The position numbers were made by a program, and so were the translations under genes. A stretch of 23,260 nucleotides of DNA from the NCBI GenBank assembly GCA_001953115.1, contig LSSL01001965.1, positions 1 to 23,260 on the forward strand, written 5' to 3'. Source of the DNA: Smittium mucronatum (lineage: Eukaryota; Kickxellomycota; Harpellomycetes; Harpellales; Legeriomycetaceae). Position 1 is the stretch's first letter. Each line of letters opens with the position of its first letter. Shown here in pieces: positions 1-10,496 of the stretch. The notes beneath the pieces were generated by a model. It saw only the letters and a list, made by a program, of their open reading frames with translations, made no database searches and was not told the origin of the DNA.

Positions 1-521
1 AAGCACATCCTTTTGGGGGTTTTATATTTTAATTGGCTATATTTTTCCATTTAATAAATTATAATTTTTTTTAGTTAAAATATTAGTAACTCATAAAAAA
101 AATTTTATAATCCAAATTAGATAACAATCTTACTCATTTGAAAATGTAAATAAATCAAAATTTTAAATATTCTTTTTGTTAAAAATCATTGTTTTGTATA
201 TTTTTAGCGCCTAATAAAAAAATTTGACATCTAAGGCATTCCATCTATCCAGATATGTTTACGTATATATATAACTTTTTTGTATCCAAACTATTTTTTA
301 TATCTCGAAATTATTATTTTTTAATTATTATATATTAAAATATTAAAAGCATTTATTTTAAGCTGATTTTAATTATAGATACTATTTTTTAAAATAACAA
401 AAACATTCAGATGATTACTTATTGATGATAACTTACATTAATATTAAATATTATGGTAATTTACCTTTTTAATAAAAATCTAAATAAAAATAACTTTTAT
501 TTGGAGGGTTTTTTGGGTCAT
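1..521. other. AT-rich intergenic DNA, no gene seen
   Basis: Roughly 80% A+T with frequent A and T runs and stops in all frames. I see no splice-site pairs, RNA motifs or long open frames. It ends at the target-site duplication of the SINE-like insertion. Confidence 0.7.
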
Positions 522-701
522 TAGGATGATTTCTGCTCATTGAATTATTGCCCAGTGGGTACGGAGCCGCTATAGCGAAAGACTGGGGTGGGATGAAATT
601 TGATTATTTTTTTCTTTTACTGTATTTTTACTTTAGTTTTTTCTATTATTTAAATCTTATAAATAAATTCCCTTTAAAAAAAAAAATAGGATGATTTCTG
701 C
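522..701 (+). mobile_element. SINE-like retroposon with 15-bp target-site duplications
   Basis: The 15-mer TAGGATGATTTCTGC occurs at 522-536 and again at 687-701, flanking a body of about 150 bp (537-686) that ends in a run of A (about 676-686). This is the layout of a target-primed retroposon in + orientation. The 5' part (about 549-570) resembles a tRNA D arm: TTGCCCAGTGG is one base off the Pol III A-box consensus and is followed by GGTACGGAGC. A weak B-box-like stretch (GGGATGAAATT) lies about 35 nt further on. The middle contains the palindrome CGCTATAGCG. AATAAA lies just before the A tail. Runs of up to seven T inside the body would stop Pol III, so a Pol II transcript or a 5'-truncated LINE copy is an alternative. 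The duplication and tail are seen directly; tRNA ancestry is inferred. Confidence 0.7.
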
Positions 702-3372
702 GCTTGGTGATACTTAAAATAAAGTTCTTAAAATATTCTGAGCTTTTAGTTAGCTCTTCTTGTTTAAATTCAGTGATATTTGTGGTATTTATTCTATTTT
801 ATTTACTTTCTTTGAATTTTTTGGATTAATTTTTTTATTATTTATGGATAATTTTACTATCTGGATTTGAAAAATTAAAAAGTTTGGTTTTTTTAATTTT
901 TTTTCTGTATTTATTGTGTAATATTTTTGGTTAAAAATCGACGAGGAGATGATATTAAAGATATTTAAAAATAAAAAATCGGGATATATTAGACGAAATT
1001 AATTAAAACTATCCCAGATATAAAAGGAGAGAAAAAAGTTGTTGTTTTTTTATTTATTTTAATAATAATAAAGGCTATAAAAAACTCCTATTCTTTTCTA
1101 ATTGCTAGAAACTTTTCTTCGTTTAAAAAAAGTTTCACTTGTTTTTATAAAAGCCATGGAAGCTCCGCTATAGTAATTTTACGATATTTAAAGCCTAAAA
1201 ACGAGTTCTAGTACACCTGTATTTTAATATATTAAAAAAATTCATTTATAAATTTTCTTTAAACTCTCAACGACAAAGACGGATTGGATTTAAAAATATT
1301 TAGCCAATATTAAAATTCAGCAATGCCATACCGGATTTAACTTCTCCCCTTTAATGAAATTTCTGCTTATATATTAAAAATTTTAACATAAAAAAGATAT
1401 CTCATAATAAAAAAAAATTATAAAAAAAAGACAATTAACCTTTTATGATTTAGATTTAAAAAATATAATATATTATATTATATATTTTTATTTTATATTA
1501 TTTCAAAATTACCAATGATTGAATTAATTTTTAGCTGTAGGCTGATATTTAATAACAATTCATAATTAAAAATATTTTACATAATGAAACAATCAAATAA
1601 TAATTTTAATTGAGAAAAAAAAATTGATAAAAATCAGCTTTTTATTTGTATGCGTAAATTTTCACAAAACAAGATAATATATTTATGATCATTAAAAAAA
1701 TTATAAAAAAAACCAAAAACGCGATGATAAGGGATATTATAGACATTGATTTTAGGAAACAAATGAAAAAATGAACCTAAATGAAAATTGATAGTAAAAT
1801 CATACATTATTTATCCAATATTTTTAGAACGGAATTTTTTTTTACAATAATAGAGCTCAAAATCAATAGTTACATATGTATAATTTTAAATTGAAAAATC
1901 ATTCATTGGAAAAGATATTGAGATATTATAAAATGGAATATTTAAAACATTCAAGTAATTCAAATCATCTAAAAATAGAGAATATATCATATTTTGTATA
2001 TAATTTTGGTAAAGAAGTTCCAAGAAAATTAAGCAATTTACCAATTGATTGAAAATATATAAAAAACAGAATAATTAATGTCTAAAAAAAGCAACCAAAG
2101 ACATAATTTTTGAAGTTTTATCTCCAACTTAAATAAAAATTCTCAATATAGGGTTTTTTTATAACTTAAATATTTAGAAAAATAATAGATATAGTATCAA
2201 ATAATCTTTGAATAGTAAATCTAATGATTTAAAGTAGATAAAATAAGGCTAAAAAATACCCGGCTAATTTTTTTTTAACCTAATCAAAATTAATAAAGTA
2301 AAAAAAATTCTGGGCTAAAATAAAAGGGGTTTTATTAATTTCATAGACCCATAGAATTTTTTTTTCAAATTTAATAAAACACACTAATTTACCATATTTT
2401 ACCTTAAACCAAATTTCCAAAACCACTATTTAGAATAACCTCTAAATTATATTATAATTAAATGAAAGCTTATAAATGGGAAAAATGCACCTTTTCAAAA
2501 TATATATAAGAATTTTAATAAAATTTACGAAAAAATAAGTTTTTATCTCGAAGAAATAAAAATAAGGAATAAAAAATTTATTAACAGTATGAATAAATAA
2601 CATTCTTAGAATTTTTTAAGGCATTTTTTAAAAAAAAACAGATTATTAAATTTTTTTTCATAAATATAAAATATAAAATTGGCACAGATTTATTAAGATA
2701 TCTCACATCAAAGTTCTAATTATGTTTTTTCTTTCCCTCAAGTAGAAATTTAAATATTTTTTGACAATTAAATGAAATTAATTCCTGTATTAAATAAAAA
2801 ACACCCCAGTAATCGAGATTTTCATTCTTTTTTTTTTATGAAACAAAAGCGTCTTTAATGCGTCTCTAAATTTTTTTAGGTAATATAAAAAATCTAATAA
2901 CCCATTACCGAGTGACTTAGCTCTATTTTAGATTATTTTATATCTAAGATTGGGCTATTGGTTAAAATTAAAAAATTAAACTTTGTATGATAAAATTTAA
3001 TATTTTGTTTGAGTTTTTAATCATTAGAATGCTTCTTCTAAAAATAAAATGATTATATTTATCAAAAGAAGTTTTAAACTAACCATAAAGCTAGCTTTTG
3101 AAGTTTTTTTATTATAAAAATTATTGAACCAAGAACTAAGATGCCAAAATAAGAGAAAAAAATAAAACCTAATATCTTAATTACGTTAAATGTTCTAAAA
3201 TTTACTAATTATTGTTATTGGAATTTTTTTTTAAAAACGTATAATTAGATTTTTTATTTTTGGTTAAAAATAATTCTATGTTTAAAATATACTCTAACGG
3301 TTAAAATTTTGATTAAAACCCCGTATTTTATTCTTTTAAAAAGAAAAGTATTTGATTTTTTTTTTTAAAAAA

Positions 3373-3395
3373 ATATAATATAATATAATATAATA
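3373..3395. repeat. (AATAT)n microsatellite
   Basis: Four to five tandem copies of a 5-bp AATAT-type unit, with the last copy degraded by a C. Ordinary low-complexity DNA. Confidence 0.8.
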
Positions 3396-4211
3396 CAATA
3401 CTATTATTTTTGTGATTCAATAAGGATACCAAAAATAAGTTGTTTATAATACTAAAAGTAACGATAATATAGTAATATAAAATTCTGATTTAATTTACAA
3501 CTCTTTAATGAGTGAAAATTAAATATAATATCGATTAAATGGTTTTAAAATGTTTTTTTATTACATAATTTCTTTTAAATTTATCCAAAATTTAATAAAC
3601 CTGAAGCTGATAAATTTTATTTTGAGTTATACTAATTAAAAACAAACTCAAAAAAATAAAGTAAAATTAATGCCTAATCATTCTAAAAAAATCTAAAAAG
3701 ATAACAGTTTAAATAGTATAAAAATGAATACATTAAAAAAATAGACATTATTTTATATTAAGGTTTCTTAGACGTAATAAGTGAAATATAAATTCGAAGA
3801 CTTATTAATTGATAGAATCTTTTAAAAAATATTTCAAAAAACATATTTCAAAATTTAGCTCAAGGTGGATTTTAAAAAAATTATCTTTTTTTAGTAGGAA
3901 ATAAAAATAGATAATTAGGATTTTTAAAAAAAAGATAAAATTCATTTTTAAAACAAGATATTTACACAGGCTTTAGAAGAATTGGAGAAAAGTCATTAAA
4001 TTCGAATAAGTTTTAATTTTAAAGATTATAATGGACGTGATTGGTCAAAAAAATGTCTATATACCGGTATTCATATAAAAAAAAAGGAATTTTTATTTAA
4101 TTTTTTTTTAAAAATTGGATATTTGGTATTCATAAACAGAAAATTGTTGTCATATTTGAAATAGTACTTGTTACTTTAAAAATAATTCATGTTTTTGAAT
4201 CTATAAAAACC

Positions 4212-4232
4212 TATATATATATATATATATAT
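4212..4232. repeat. (TA)n microsatellite
   Basis: An uninterrupted TA dinucleotide run of about ten units in AT-rich intergenic DNA. Confidence 0.85.
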
Positions 4233-4932
4233 AATTTAACTAGGATTAAATAATAACAAAGTAGAAACTCTTATTTTTATTTTTGGGAACATTTTTTTAT
4301 TAGAATAGGATTAAATTTTAGTTATTTATATTTAATATATATATTTGTTGGTGAAACTATTCAAGATTAGCAATAAAATCTCTTCATTTAATTTAAATTA
4401 AAATCAAATCAAAATTTCACAAATTTACATTTTATACAAGTTGTCGATAAAAAAAAGAATTACATGCAGGCATTTAATTTTCGATATAAACTGAAAAAAA
4501 GCTAAAAGATACAAACAATTGATTATTAACTAAACCTACAATTTTTCCATTTTATATTCATTAAAAAAATTTTTTCCAATCTTGTAATCACGAGTTTAAA
4601 TAACGTTATAATCTAATTATTTTAAATAAAATTAAAGGTTTTGGGCTTTTTTATATCAGTTTATTTACAATCGCTCTAGTTTATAATAAAAAAATATTAT
4701 CAATAATCGAAATACTCATAAGTATTTTAAATTATAAATTTAAAATTTTTGTGTAAAGATCTGCTAATTTTTGAAGAAAGTTTTAACATCCTTGTAGTGT
4801 TTTTTTGATCTGCTTTTTGAATAAACCTCAATTTAAAATTAGAAAAATATATGTATTACCCTTTAATTGATTTTTTGAAATTTATTCGGTTGATTCGATT
4901 CACGAATTATCGCAATAGGAATTTTAATGATA

Positions 4933-4945
4933 GGGGGAAGGGGGG
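4933..4945 (+). repeat. Short G-rich island
   Basis: Five G, two A, then six G in otherwise G-poor DNA, followed by AGCTGTGAG. It has only two G runs, so it cannot form an intramolecular quadruplex alone. No function is assigned. Confidence 0.5.
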
Positions 4946-6048
4946 AGCTGTGAGTATTGGAGAAATTTCTTGCAGATGTTTTAAATTAATCCAAGCCTCT
5001 TCTACTTGAAAGGTGTAAAAATCTGATTCCATAATTTTTCTTATTGCTTTTTTTAAGAACTAAAAGCTTTGATTTTATTTATTAGCTTTAACACTCAGGG
5101 TATTGGAGTATAAAAATAATGTTTTAAATTTCAAAAACACAATCTTCATCGTTTAGAAATCTAAAATACTAAAATTATAAATGTAGGAAAATATTTTTAA
5201 AAGATTACACATTCTAAAATCGATTTAAGCAAAAATAAATTATTATGGATTTTTTTAAAATACTTTTATTATAATCCAATAAAAGATATTTCTTTATTTT
5301 TTTATATAAATTTTTTTATTTTAATCAAGTAAGGCTTATTTTCAAGAGTTAGAAATTGGGGATATTTTTTCAAAAATACCCTTCTCAGAGTTTATTCTTT
5401 AAGTGTGGTTTAAAATTTAATATCGAGTTATCTACTCTCGATAAACTTTAATTGAAATAACTCGGAAATTGATTAAAGTAGATAGCTATAGAAAGAAAAT
5501 AACCCTGGAAAAGAGAATGTAAATAAATGAGTACAGCTTGTGAACTATTCCGATTTTCGATCCAGTAATCAACAAAGAAAATACTTATATATATCTCAAA
5601 AATTCGTACAATGAAAAGGTATGGCGGTAAATTAGTTTAGAAAGGGGTAAAGTTCTACCAATCTTGTAATTATTAAATCTGGAAGCTCTAAAATTATTAG
5701 TAGGCTCATTTTTATTGATAACGAAATTTAAATTACTCTATTGGTAGTTTCGGTGATCTGGTTGCTTCAAGAAATTGTTGATAGATTCTTTATCTTATGC
5801 GATATTAATTTATTATCTTGGATATAAAAAATGTTACATGCGGGATCAATTTTATTTATTAAGGCAAGTCCATTTCAACGCGAATTATCTATTTTCCACA
5901 CTTTTTTTTTTTTAAAAAAAATTTATCCAAGTGAAAATAAGAAAGATAAGTTAAAAGCGGTCCTATGGATAGGGTTATAGTAGCAAAAAGCATAATGTCA
6001 TGTTTTTTTATATATATTCTACTGAATCTTAATTTTTAGAACTATGTA

Positions 6049-6092
6049 TTTTTTTTATTTTTTTTTTCACTGAATTTTATTGTAAGATAACG
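6049..6092 (-). mobile_element. Copy C of the tiny poly(A)-tailed repeat
   Basis: Read on the minus strand, this begins CGTTATCTTACAATAAAATT, then CAGTG, and runs into an A tract of about 19 bases with one T. The first 20 bases match copies A (11121) and B (11362) exactly, including the first base, and the next few are diverged. No clear target-site duplication remains, so this copy is probably older. The shared start and shared tail argue for a retroposed, polyadenylated RNA end. Confidence 0.6.
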
Positions 6093-7008
6093 TCATTAAA
6101 ATACAGAAATCTGTATAATAATATTTATAGTTATGAATAATTTATATCTGCATATGTATTTCAAGAGGTGACGTGACTGGAAGCCTATTTCCAATTTACC
6201 TCCAAGGCGTTTCGCCTAACTTTTGATCACTAAGATTTTATTATTAATCGCCTTTAGAAAAAGTGCATATTAAAATGAAATGATTAATTTTTACTGGTCA
6301 TTCTATTTTTAAATTGTTTTTTATAGGTAGTTCCAGTAGGCTAAATGGTTCGTAGGCCTTCAGTTCTAACGCCTTTTCAAGATATTAACTAAGGTGGCTT
6401 ATTTTTTTTAAAAGGAAAGAATCTAATTGTATTTGCTGGAATTTGGCTAAGTCCTTTCGAACAAACTTTATGCTTTATGGTCTACGTTATTTTATTCATT
6501 CCAGTATATTATCATATAGTTATTTAAAATGCTAGTTAAATAAACAAATTTGTGCATGCATATAAAACTTGGGTTTAATGTTCTTGGTGCCAGAAAGTGG
6601 TTGAGGTATTGTTATTAATGTAAACAAAAACATGAGCTTCATCATTGGACCGATTCGATGACACTATCTATAACATTTGCAGGAATAAGAATATTATTAA
6701 TTTTTAAAAAAAAGCCATACACAAGACGTATTGTTAGCCATAATGCATGGTTATTGGGCAAATAAAAGAATCAAGGACATTTCCATAGGCCACATTACAT
6801 AGAGGGTATTACGAGAAGTAAAGTGAAGGTAAAAAGAATGAGGTTTTGCTATATGGGGAATCACTTCTTTTCACTGAAAAAAATTGACTGTATCTCTGAA
6901 AAATTTGAAATCAAAAATTTCTAATATTAAGGAAAGGATTCACAATTCTCGATATCCCCAAAATCATATTTATTTCCGCTCCCCTTCTTCAAGAAAACAA
7001 CATCTGAA
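6093..7008. other. Intergenic and 5' flank of the light-chain gene
   Basis: No gene recognised. A GC-richer patch at 6165-6240 includes the small hairpin AGGCG-ttt-CGCCT (about 6205-6217). A B-box-like GGTTCGTAGGCC near 6349 has no matching tRNA body. Just before the light-chain start a pyrimidine-rich stretch (about 6970-6990) is followed by an A-rich leader. This is typical of a fungal transcription start region and 5' leader. Confidence 0.5.
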
Positions 7009-7676
7009 ATGAGTGTAACGAATCTTTAAATTTGTAAATATATAAATTAACAAATAAGATCTATAATCTTTATTTTTTATTAAAATTTACACAGTCAACA
7101 CAAGAGCCCTCAAAGGAAAAGATTGCTGGTACTTTCATTTAGTTCACATTCAAAAATCTATTTATCTCAAAACAATTTAAGAAAACCCCCAAATGAAATC
7201 CTATATTGTAATTTATTTTTAAATAACAATAATAATTAGAATACCGTGAGACTTTCACATTGTTCGATCGAACCGGAGATGGTCGAGTTCCTTTATCATC
7301 CGTTGGAACGATTCTCCGTGCTTTAAATCAGAATCCTACTGAAGCGGAACTAAGAGAGATTACTGGAGAAATCTCACCTTCAGATGACGATTCAAAGACT
7401 GTTGATTTCGAAGAGTTTCTAAAGATTTTATTAAGACCTGGGGGATTCAAAAGCATCACAAACGAATCGGCGCTTAACGAATTCGTGCAGGCTTTCCAAG
7501 TATTCGACAGGGAAGGAAATGGGTTTATTTCCGTCGGCGAGCTGAGATACGTATTGACTAGTCTTGGTGATCGACTTACTGAGCAAGAAGTCGATGAGCT
7601 TTTGAAAGGGATGGAGACTGATGGACAAGAGAATATTAACTACGAGGAATTCGTGAAAATGTTGACTTCAGTCTAA
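7009..7676 (+). CDS. Myosin essential light chain (Cdc4/Mlc1-like EF-hand protein), three exons
   Basis: My gene model joins 7009-7014 (Met-Ser), 7095-7128 and 7240-7676 to give 158 residues. The introns are 7015-7094 (GTAACG...ACACAG) and 7129-7239 (GTACTT...ATTAG). The joined start reads MSSTQEPSKEKIAEYRETFT and then LFDRTGDGR; the KIAEYRETFTLFD stretch closely follows the first helix of the calmodulin/light-chain family, which supports the splicing. The protein has four EF-hand-like units. Loop 1 (23-34) and the loops near 61-72 and 139-150 lack key ligands (residue 12 is Ser in loop 1; position 6 is Glu in the last). Loop 3 (103-114, DREGNGFISVGE) keeps Asp1, Asn5, Gly6 and Glu12. The family signature GELRYVLTSLG follows it. 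By homology it binds IQ motifs of class II/V myosin in cytokinesis or transport. Length compares with about 141-149 in yeasts. The 6-nt first coding exon is the least certain part. It is convergent with the next gene, 247 bp away. Confidence 0.9.
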
Positions 7677-7923
7677 AAATTATGCCTTTATTCACAAACT
7701 ATTTCTACACTTCCTTTTATTTTATTTTATTCTTTTCTCTTTATTTTCTAGTTTGCTATTTTAATTGAACTAGTTTTTCAATAGAAATAGTATATTACTT
7801 TAAATTTTCAGTAAAAGTGCATTATTCTTTAAAAAAAAATTACATCTTTGAAAACATGGATTAAATTATTTGTGATGGAAATAGCTGCTTCAGTTTACAA
7901 TAAATTGATAATTTATACTTATT
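7677..7923. other. Convergent 3' intergenic spacer
   Basis: This 247-bp spacer separates two converging stop codons and must hold both 3' UTRs. A T-rich stretch (about 7708-7760) follows the light-chain stop. I could not assign cleavage sites. Confidence 0.6.
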
Positions 7924-9063
7924 TTACATTCTAGATTTAAATTTCCCGTTCGAGGCTATAGACGAAGCTTTGGATGTTTCAGACCAGGCCTGTGACCAAG
8001 CCTCAGACAGTTTCAGCTCCTCCTCTATAACATCATTTGCATGAGCTAGCCAGGAATCCTCGCTTAGTTGGTCCTCGTCGATTTTAATTTGTTTTCTGTT
8101 TAACAAAGTACTTTCTTGGTGATCCCCATGTACACCAAGAGTATACTCAGAGCTGTTAAGAAATTCGAGTGGGTCAGTAGCAATTAAAGAATTGGCTGCA
8201 GGCGCAGGCACTCCTATTTTTGGAGTTTGGACTTTAGAGTTAATCATTAGACTATCAGGCAGTCTTTCATTTGGTGATAGTATAGTAAGAATATCATTAT
8301 TATCACGATTCAATTGAATACCATTGCTTTGATGAACCCCAATATTGCCACCAAAAAAAGAATCCTGTTTGAATATATTGTTATTCTGTATATTTGAAGA
8401 TGTTTTTGTTGAATTAATGAAGGATTCAGGCTTGACTTGTTTAATCACATTTTTTTCAAGATGAATATTTGGAAGTTTGTTATCTTGTCCGACAGGGTTG
8501 TGTTTTTGGATAATGGGTGAGGTGTGTAAAGTATTGGCGTTATCCTCTCTAAACTGTCTTCTAAAACTCGATCCTATTCTTGAAGCTTTAAGCGGGATGG
8601 ATTCGTTCAAATTGGCGGTGTTAGATTTCAAGCCATTTTCTTTAAAAGAGCTCGATATGTCACTCTCTGTGGAATTTTTAGCAGGAATCTGTTGGAAATT
8701 CATGAGAACATCAGGGTTCTCTAAGGCTTGTCCTATAACATTCCGAGAATTGCCCGATTGCTTTTCTAAAGAAGAATTCAGCAGTATTGAAGAAGGGTTT
8801 GAAGAACTGGCGATTGAGCTAGATAATAGGAATTTCGCAGAGTCAAGGCCTTTTCCGAGCAAACCTCGTGTATCACTGACTTGAGCATCGACGCCTTTTA
8901 AACTATTTGGCTCTGAATTTAGCCTCAGGGAATTATCAGAGTTTGAAATTGTACTTTTTTCAGAATCTTTGAATGGGGTTGGATTGGGTAGCTTTCCTTT
9001 AGGATCGTGTTTACTATTGTGATTTATTTTTCGCCCATTAGTACGGGATTCTTCGCTATTCAT
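7924..9063 (-). CDS. Ser/Asn-rich, probably disordered protein of unknown function
   Basis: An uninterrupted 379-codon frame on the minus strand, starting at an ATG (9061-9063) in an A-rich context and ending in TAA. An in-frame TAA two codons upstream supports this start. I recognise no domain. The protein is rich in Ser, Asn, Lys and Glu, with no membrane segment or signal peptide, and most of it looks intrinsically disordered. Only the C-terminal part (about 330-360, around EDSWLAHANDVIEEELKLSE) looks capable of a stable helix, with several Trp on an acidic background. Such a short acidic-aromatic helix could be a binding motif or activation-type segment, but that is speculation. A 135-codon frame on the + strand (8477-8884) has no ATG start and is a shadow. 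A 19-bp direct repeat lies 174-235 bp upstream. Confidence 0.8.
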   Translation of the reverse strand: MNSEESRTNGRKINHNSKHDPKGKLPNPTPFKDSEKSTISNSDNSLRLNSEPNSLKGVDAQVSDTRGLLGKGLDSAKFLLSSSIASSSNPSSILLNSSLEKQSGNSRNVIGQALENPDVLMNFQQIPAKNSTESDISSSFKENGLKSNTANLNESIPLKASRIGSSFRRQFREDNANTLHTSPIIQKHNPVGQDNKLPNIHLEKNVIKQVKPESFINSTKTSSNIQNNNIFKQDSFFGGNIGVHQSNGIQLNRDNNDILTILSPNERLPDSLMINSKVQTPKIGVPAPAANSLIATDPLEFLNSSEYTLGVHGDHQESTLLNRKQIKIDEDQLSEDSWLAHANDVIEEELKLSEAWSQAWSETSKASSIASNGKFKSRM

Positions 9064-9236
9064 TTTTTATTTACTTTTTTTACTATTATTCACTAATTTA
9101 ACGTTCTTCTTTCCTCGGGCTTTCTTGTCTATGATTTTGAAGTCTGAAACCTTGAAAAACTAAAGCTATTCTAATAACTGGGATCGGTAATAGTATGGCA
9201 ATTTTCGATAATCCACGTATTTTCTTACTTTTTTCT

Positions 9237-9298
9237 GTTTTAGTATATTCAAGTCACTGTTGATTTGCTGCTTTATTTGGTTTTAGTATATTCAAGTC
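9237..9298. repeat. Tandem direct repeat upstream of the orphan gene
   Basis: The 19-mer GTTTTAGTATATTCAAGTC occurs at 9237-9255 and 9280-9298, a 43-bp period. The following bases are also similar (CTGTTGATTTGCT versus TGTTGTTTGCT), so it is an imperfect tandem duplication. It lies 174-235 bp upstream of the minus-strand start at 9063, where it could hold duplicated promoter elements; the sequence does not show that it does. Confidence 0.75.
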
Positions 9299-9658
9299 TG
9301 TTGTTTGCTATTTTTTTTTGTTTTTCATACTCTGATAGAATGAATTGGTTTCATTGGTATAAATTAGAACTCAAAAAAGGATAATTAGCTTTCAATAATC
9401 ATCTGCTATTTATGGCCAAATGAATACAAACTTGCACTTTCAATTTGCTGCATTCTATCCCCCTAACCCTTTCAATGCTGGCAATGCAAAAATGGCACTC
9501 ACTATTATTCCAATAAAAGTATTTTTTAAATTTATCATCTTCAATTGGCCCGTCTGATTATATAACCATATAATTGAAGAAAAACTCCAAATAGGAATTC
9601 GATTTATTTTTTTTGCCAAAAATAAAAGATAATTCCTTGTTTTAAATTAATATTATAG
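9299..9658. other. Intergenic, moderately GC-richer than the flanks
   Basis: No gene assigned. A short + frame around 9420-9554 starts at ATG and reads sensibly (it includes FAAFYPPNPFNAGNAK) before a stop, but it has no matching splice partners that I can define. The run CCCCCTAACCCT at about 9459-9470 resembles one and a half telomere units and is too short to mean much. Confidence 0.4.
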
Positions 9659-9767
9659 GCTCCGATATGATTCATCTATTGAATTCAACTGGGACAAAAA
9701 TCATCTAAACCAACAATATTGTTTTAACAAATCGGATCAGCGTATTGGCCTAAACTCGGAAAATATA
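9659..9767 (+). other. Candidate internal exon followed by a 59-nt intron
   Basis: This 109-bp segment is preceded by ATTAATATTATAG, a plausible 3' splice site. It is followed by GTGAGT at 9768, TTCTAAC (branch-like) near 9802-9808 and TTGCAG ending at 9826, which makes a textbook 59-nt fungal intron. One frame is open throughout (it reads LRYDSSIEFNWDKNHLNQQ and onward) and ends in phase 0. Continuing after the intron, the frame stops about 12 codons later. Other open stretches follow up to about 10200, but I could not build a consistent gene, and the minus strand is also partly open here. It could be a terminal pair of coding exons, a 5' UTR intron or chance. Confidence 0.3.
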
Positions 9768-9826
9768 GTGAGTCCAGCATTGATACATTGAGCTAATTAT
9801 GTTCTAACATGTTTTGCATATTGCAG

Positions 9827-10496
9827 ATTCTCTTTGAAATCAAAGTATTTTTTACTTTTTAAATCATTGGCTACATCATGGGCCTTGACCAAATGTCAGC
9901 TCGGTATCTAAACTATCGAATGGATGTTGAGAAGTATCATTTTTCATTATTTTTTCAGTATCGCAGCCTATGGGGGTTCCATCTTTTATTATCCAAAAGT
10001 CATGTAAATGAAAGATTCATTTCTAAAGCAGGCACTTAACTGTTAACTTGCATTATCAGTCGTATATGGAAACTGCTAATATAGTCCTTTGGTAATTTGA
10101 GAATCAATTAAATCAAACTAATTCAGCTGTTCCAATTATTATCGCAGAAAGTGTCTGTTAATTGAGACATATTTTATTAAATTTACTGACCCATGTTGTA
10201 AATAATCCTTCCATAAAAATTCTATTAAATGTATGCCAATAATTCCTTCAGTATAAAAAAGCCTGAATTTAACAAGAATCGCCCACGTTGTAGATTGGCC
10301 TTATTTCCAAGTTGGAAAAATAACAAGCTCGTATAGATGAGTCCTAATAAGACTAAGAGTTGTTTTCCACTTAAATAATTGGCTACACCGAAATTTATTG
10401 GCCACCAAGCCAATAGAAATAGAAATACATACTAATGCTAATAAATGTCCACATTTTGTAAAAAGAAGATTTCTTTTGTACAGTAGAAGTCGGCTC
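9827..10496. other. No firm gene; overlapping open fragments on both strands
   Basis: Open frames of 46-65 codons occur on both strands: + at about 9866-10037, and minus at about 9888-10026, 10225-10413 and 10301-10498. The last one continues in frame past a single TAA for about 50 more codons. At this base composition frames of this length are expected by chance, so none is called. ATTGGC/GCCAAT motifs are unusually dense here (see findings). Confidence 0.4.

Larger units (their letters stand above)
702..6048. other. Long AT-rich intergenic region, no gene seen
   Basis: About 5.3 kb of A+T-rich sequence with no open frame of useful length and no convincing splice-site pairs. It contains simple repeats (listed separately), a short G-rich island near 4933 and many A/T homopolymers. 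At 1155-1168 the stretch CTCCGCTATAG echoes the GCCGCTATAG core of the SINE-like element and may be a decayed relative. Several 8-bp inverted repeats around 5424-5487 can pair in alternative ways, but such lengths are expected by chance at this composition. Confidence 0.65.

Noticed and set aside
522..545. Box C/D snoRNA reading of GGATGATTTCTG
   Set aside because: The C box is imperfect, no D box pairs with it, and the repeat at 687 shows it is a target-site duplication.
4066..4134. 10-bp direct repeat GGTATTCATA flanking an A/T-rich segment
   Set aside because: The A run is not next to the duplication as in a retroposon, and 10-bp matches are common by chance here.
5424..5487. Three alternative 8-bp inverted repeats (a possible RNA switch)
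   Set aside because: By my estimate, about a hundred 8-bp pairs at this spacing are expected by chance in a window of this size and composition.
6345..6357. B-box-like GGTTCGTAGGCC (possible tRNA)
   Set aside because: No A-box at proper spacing and no acceptor or anticodon stems form.
6361..6395. U5 snRNA-like CGCCTTTT near 6372
   Set aside because: The flanking stem and the rest of the U5 loop are absent.
8477..8884. 135-codon + frame antisense to the orphan gene
   Set aside because: It starts at TTG, lies wholly within the longer minus-strand gene and has no ATG before codon 13; a coding shadow.
9459..9470. Telomere-like CCCCCTAACCCT
   Set aside because: Less than two repeat units; no interstitial telomere array.
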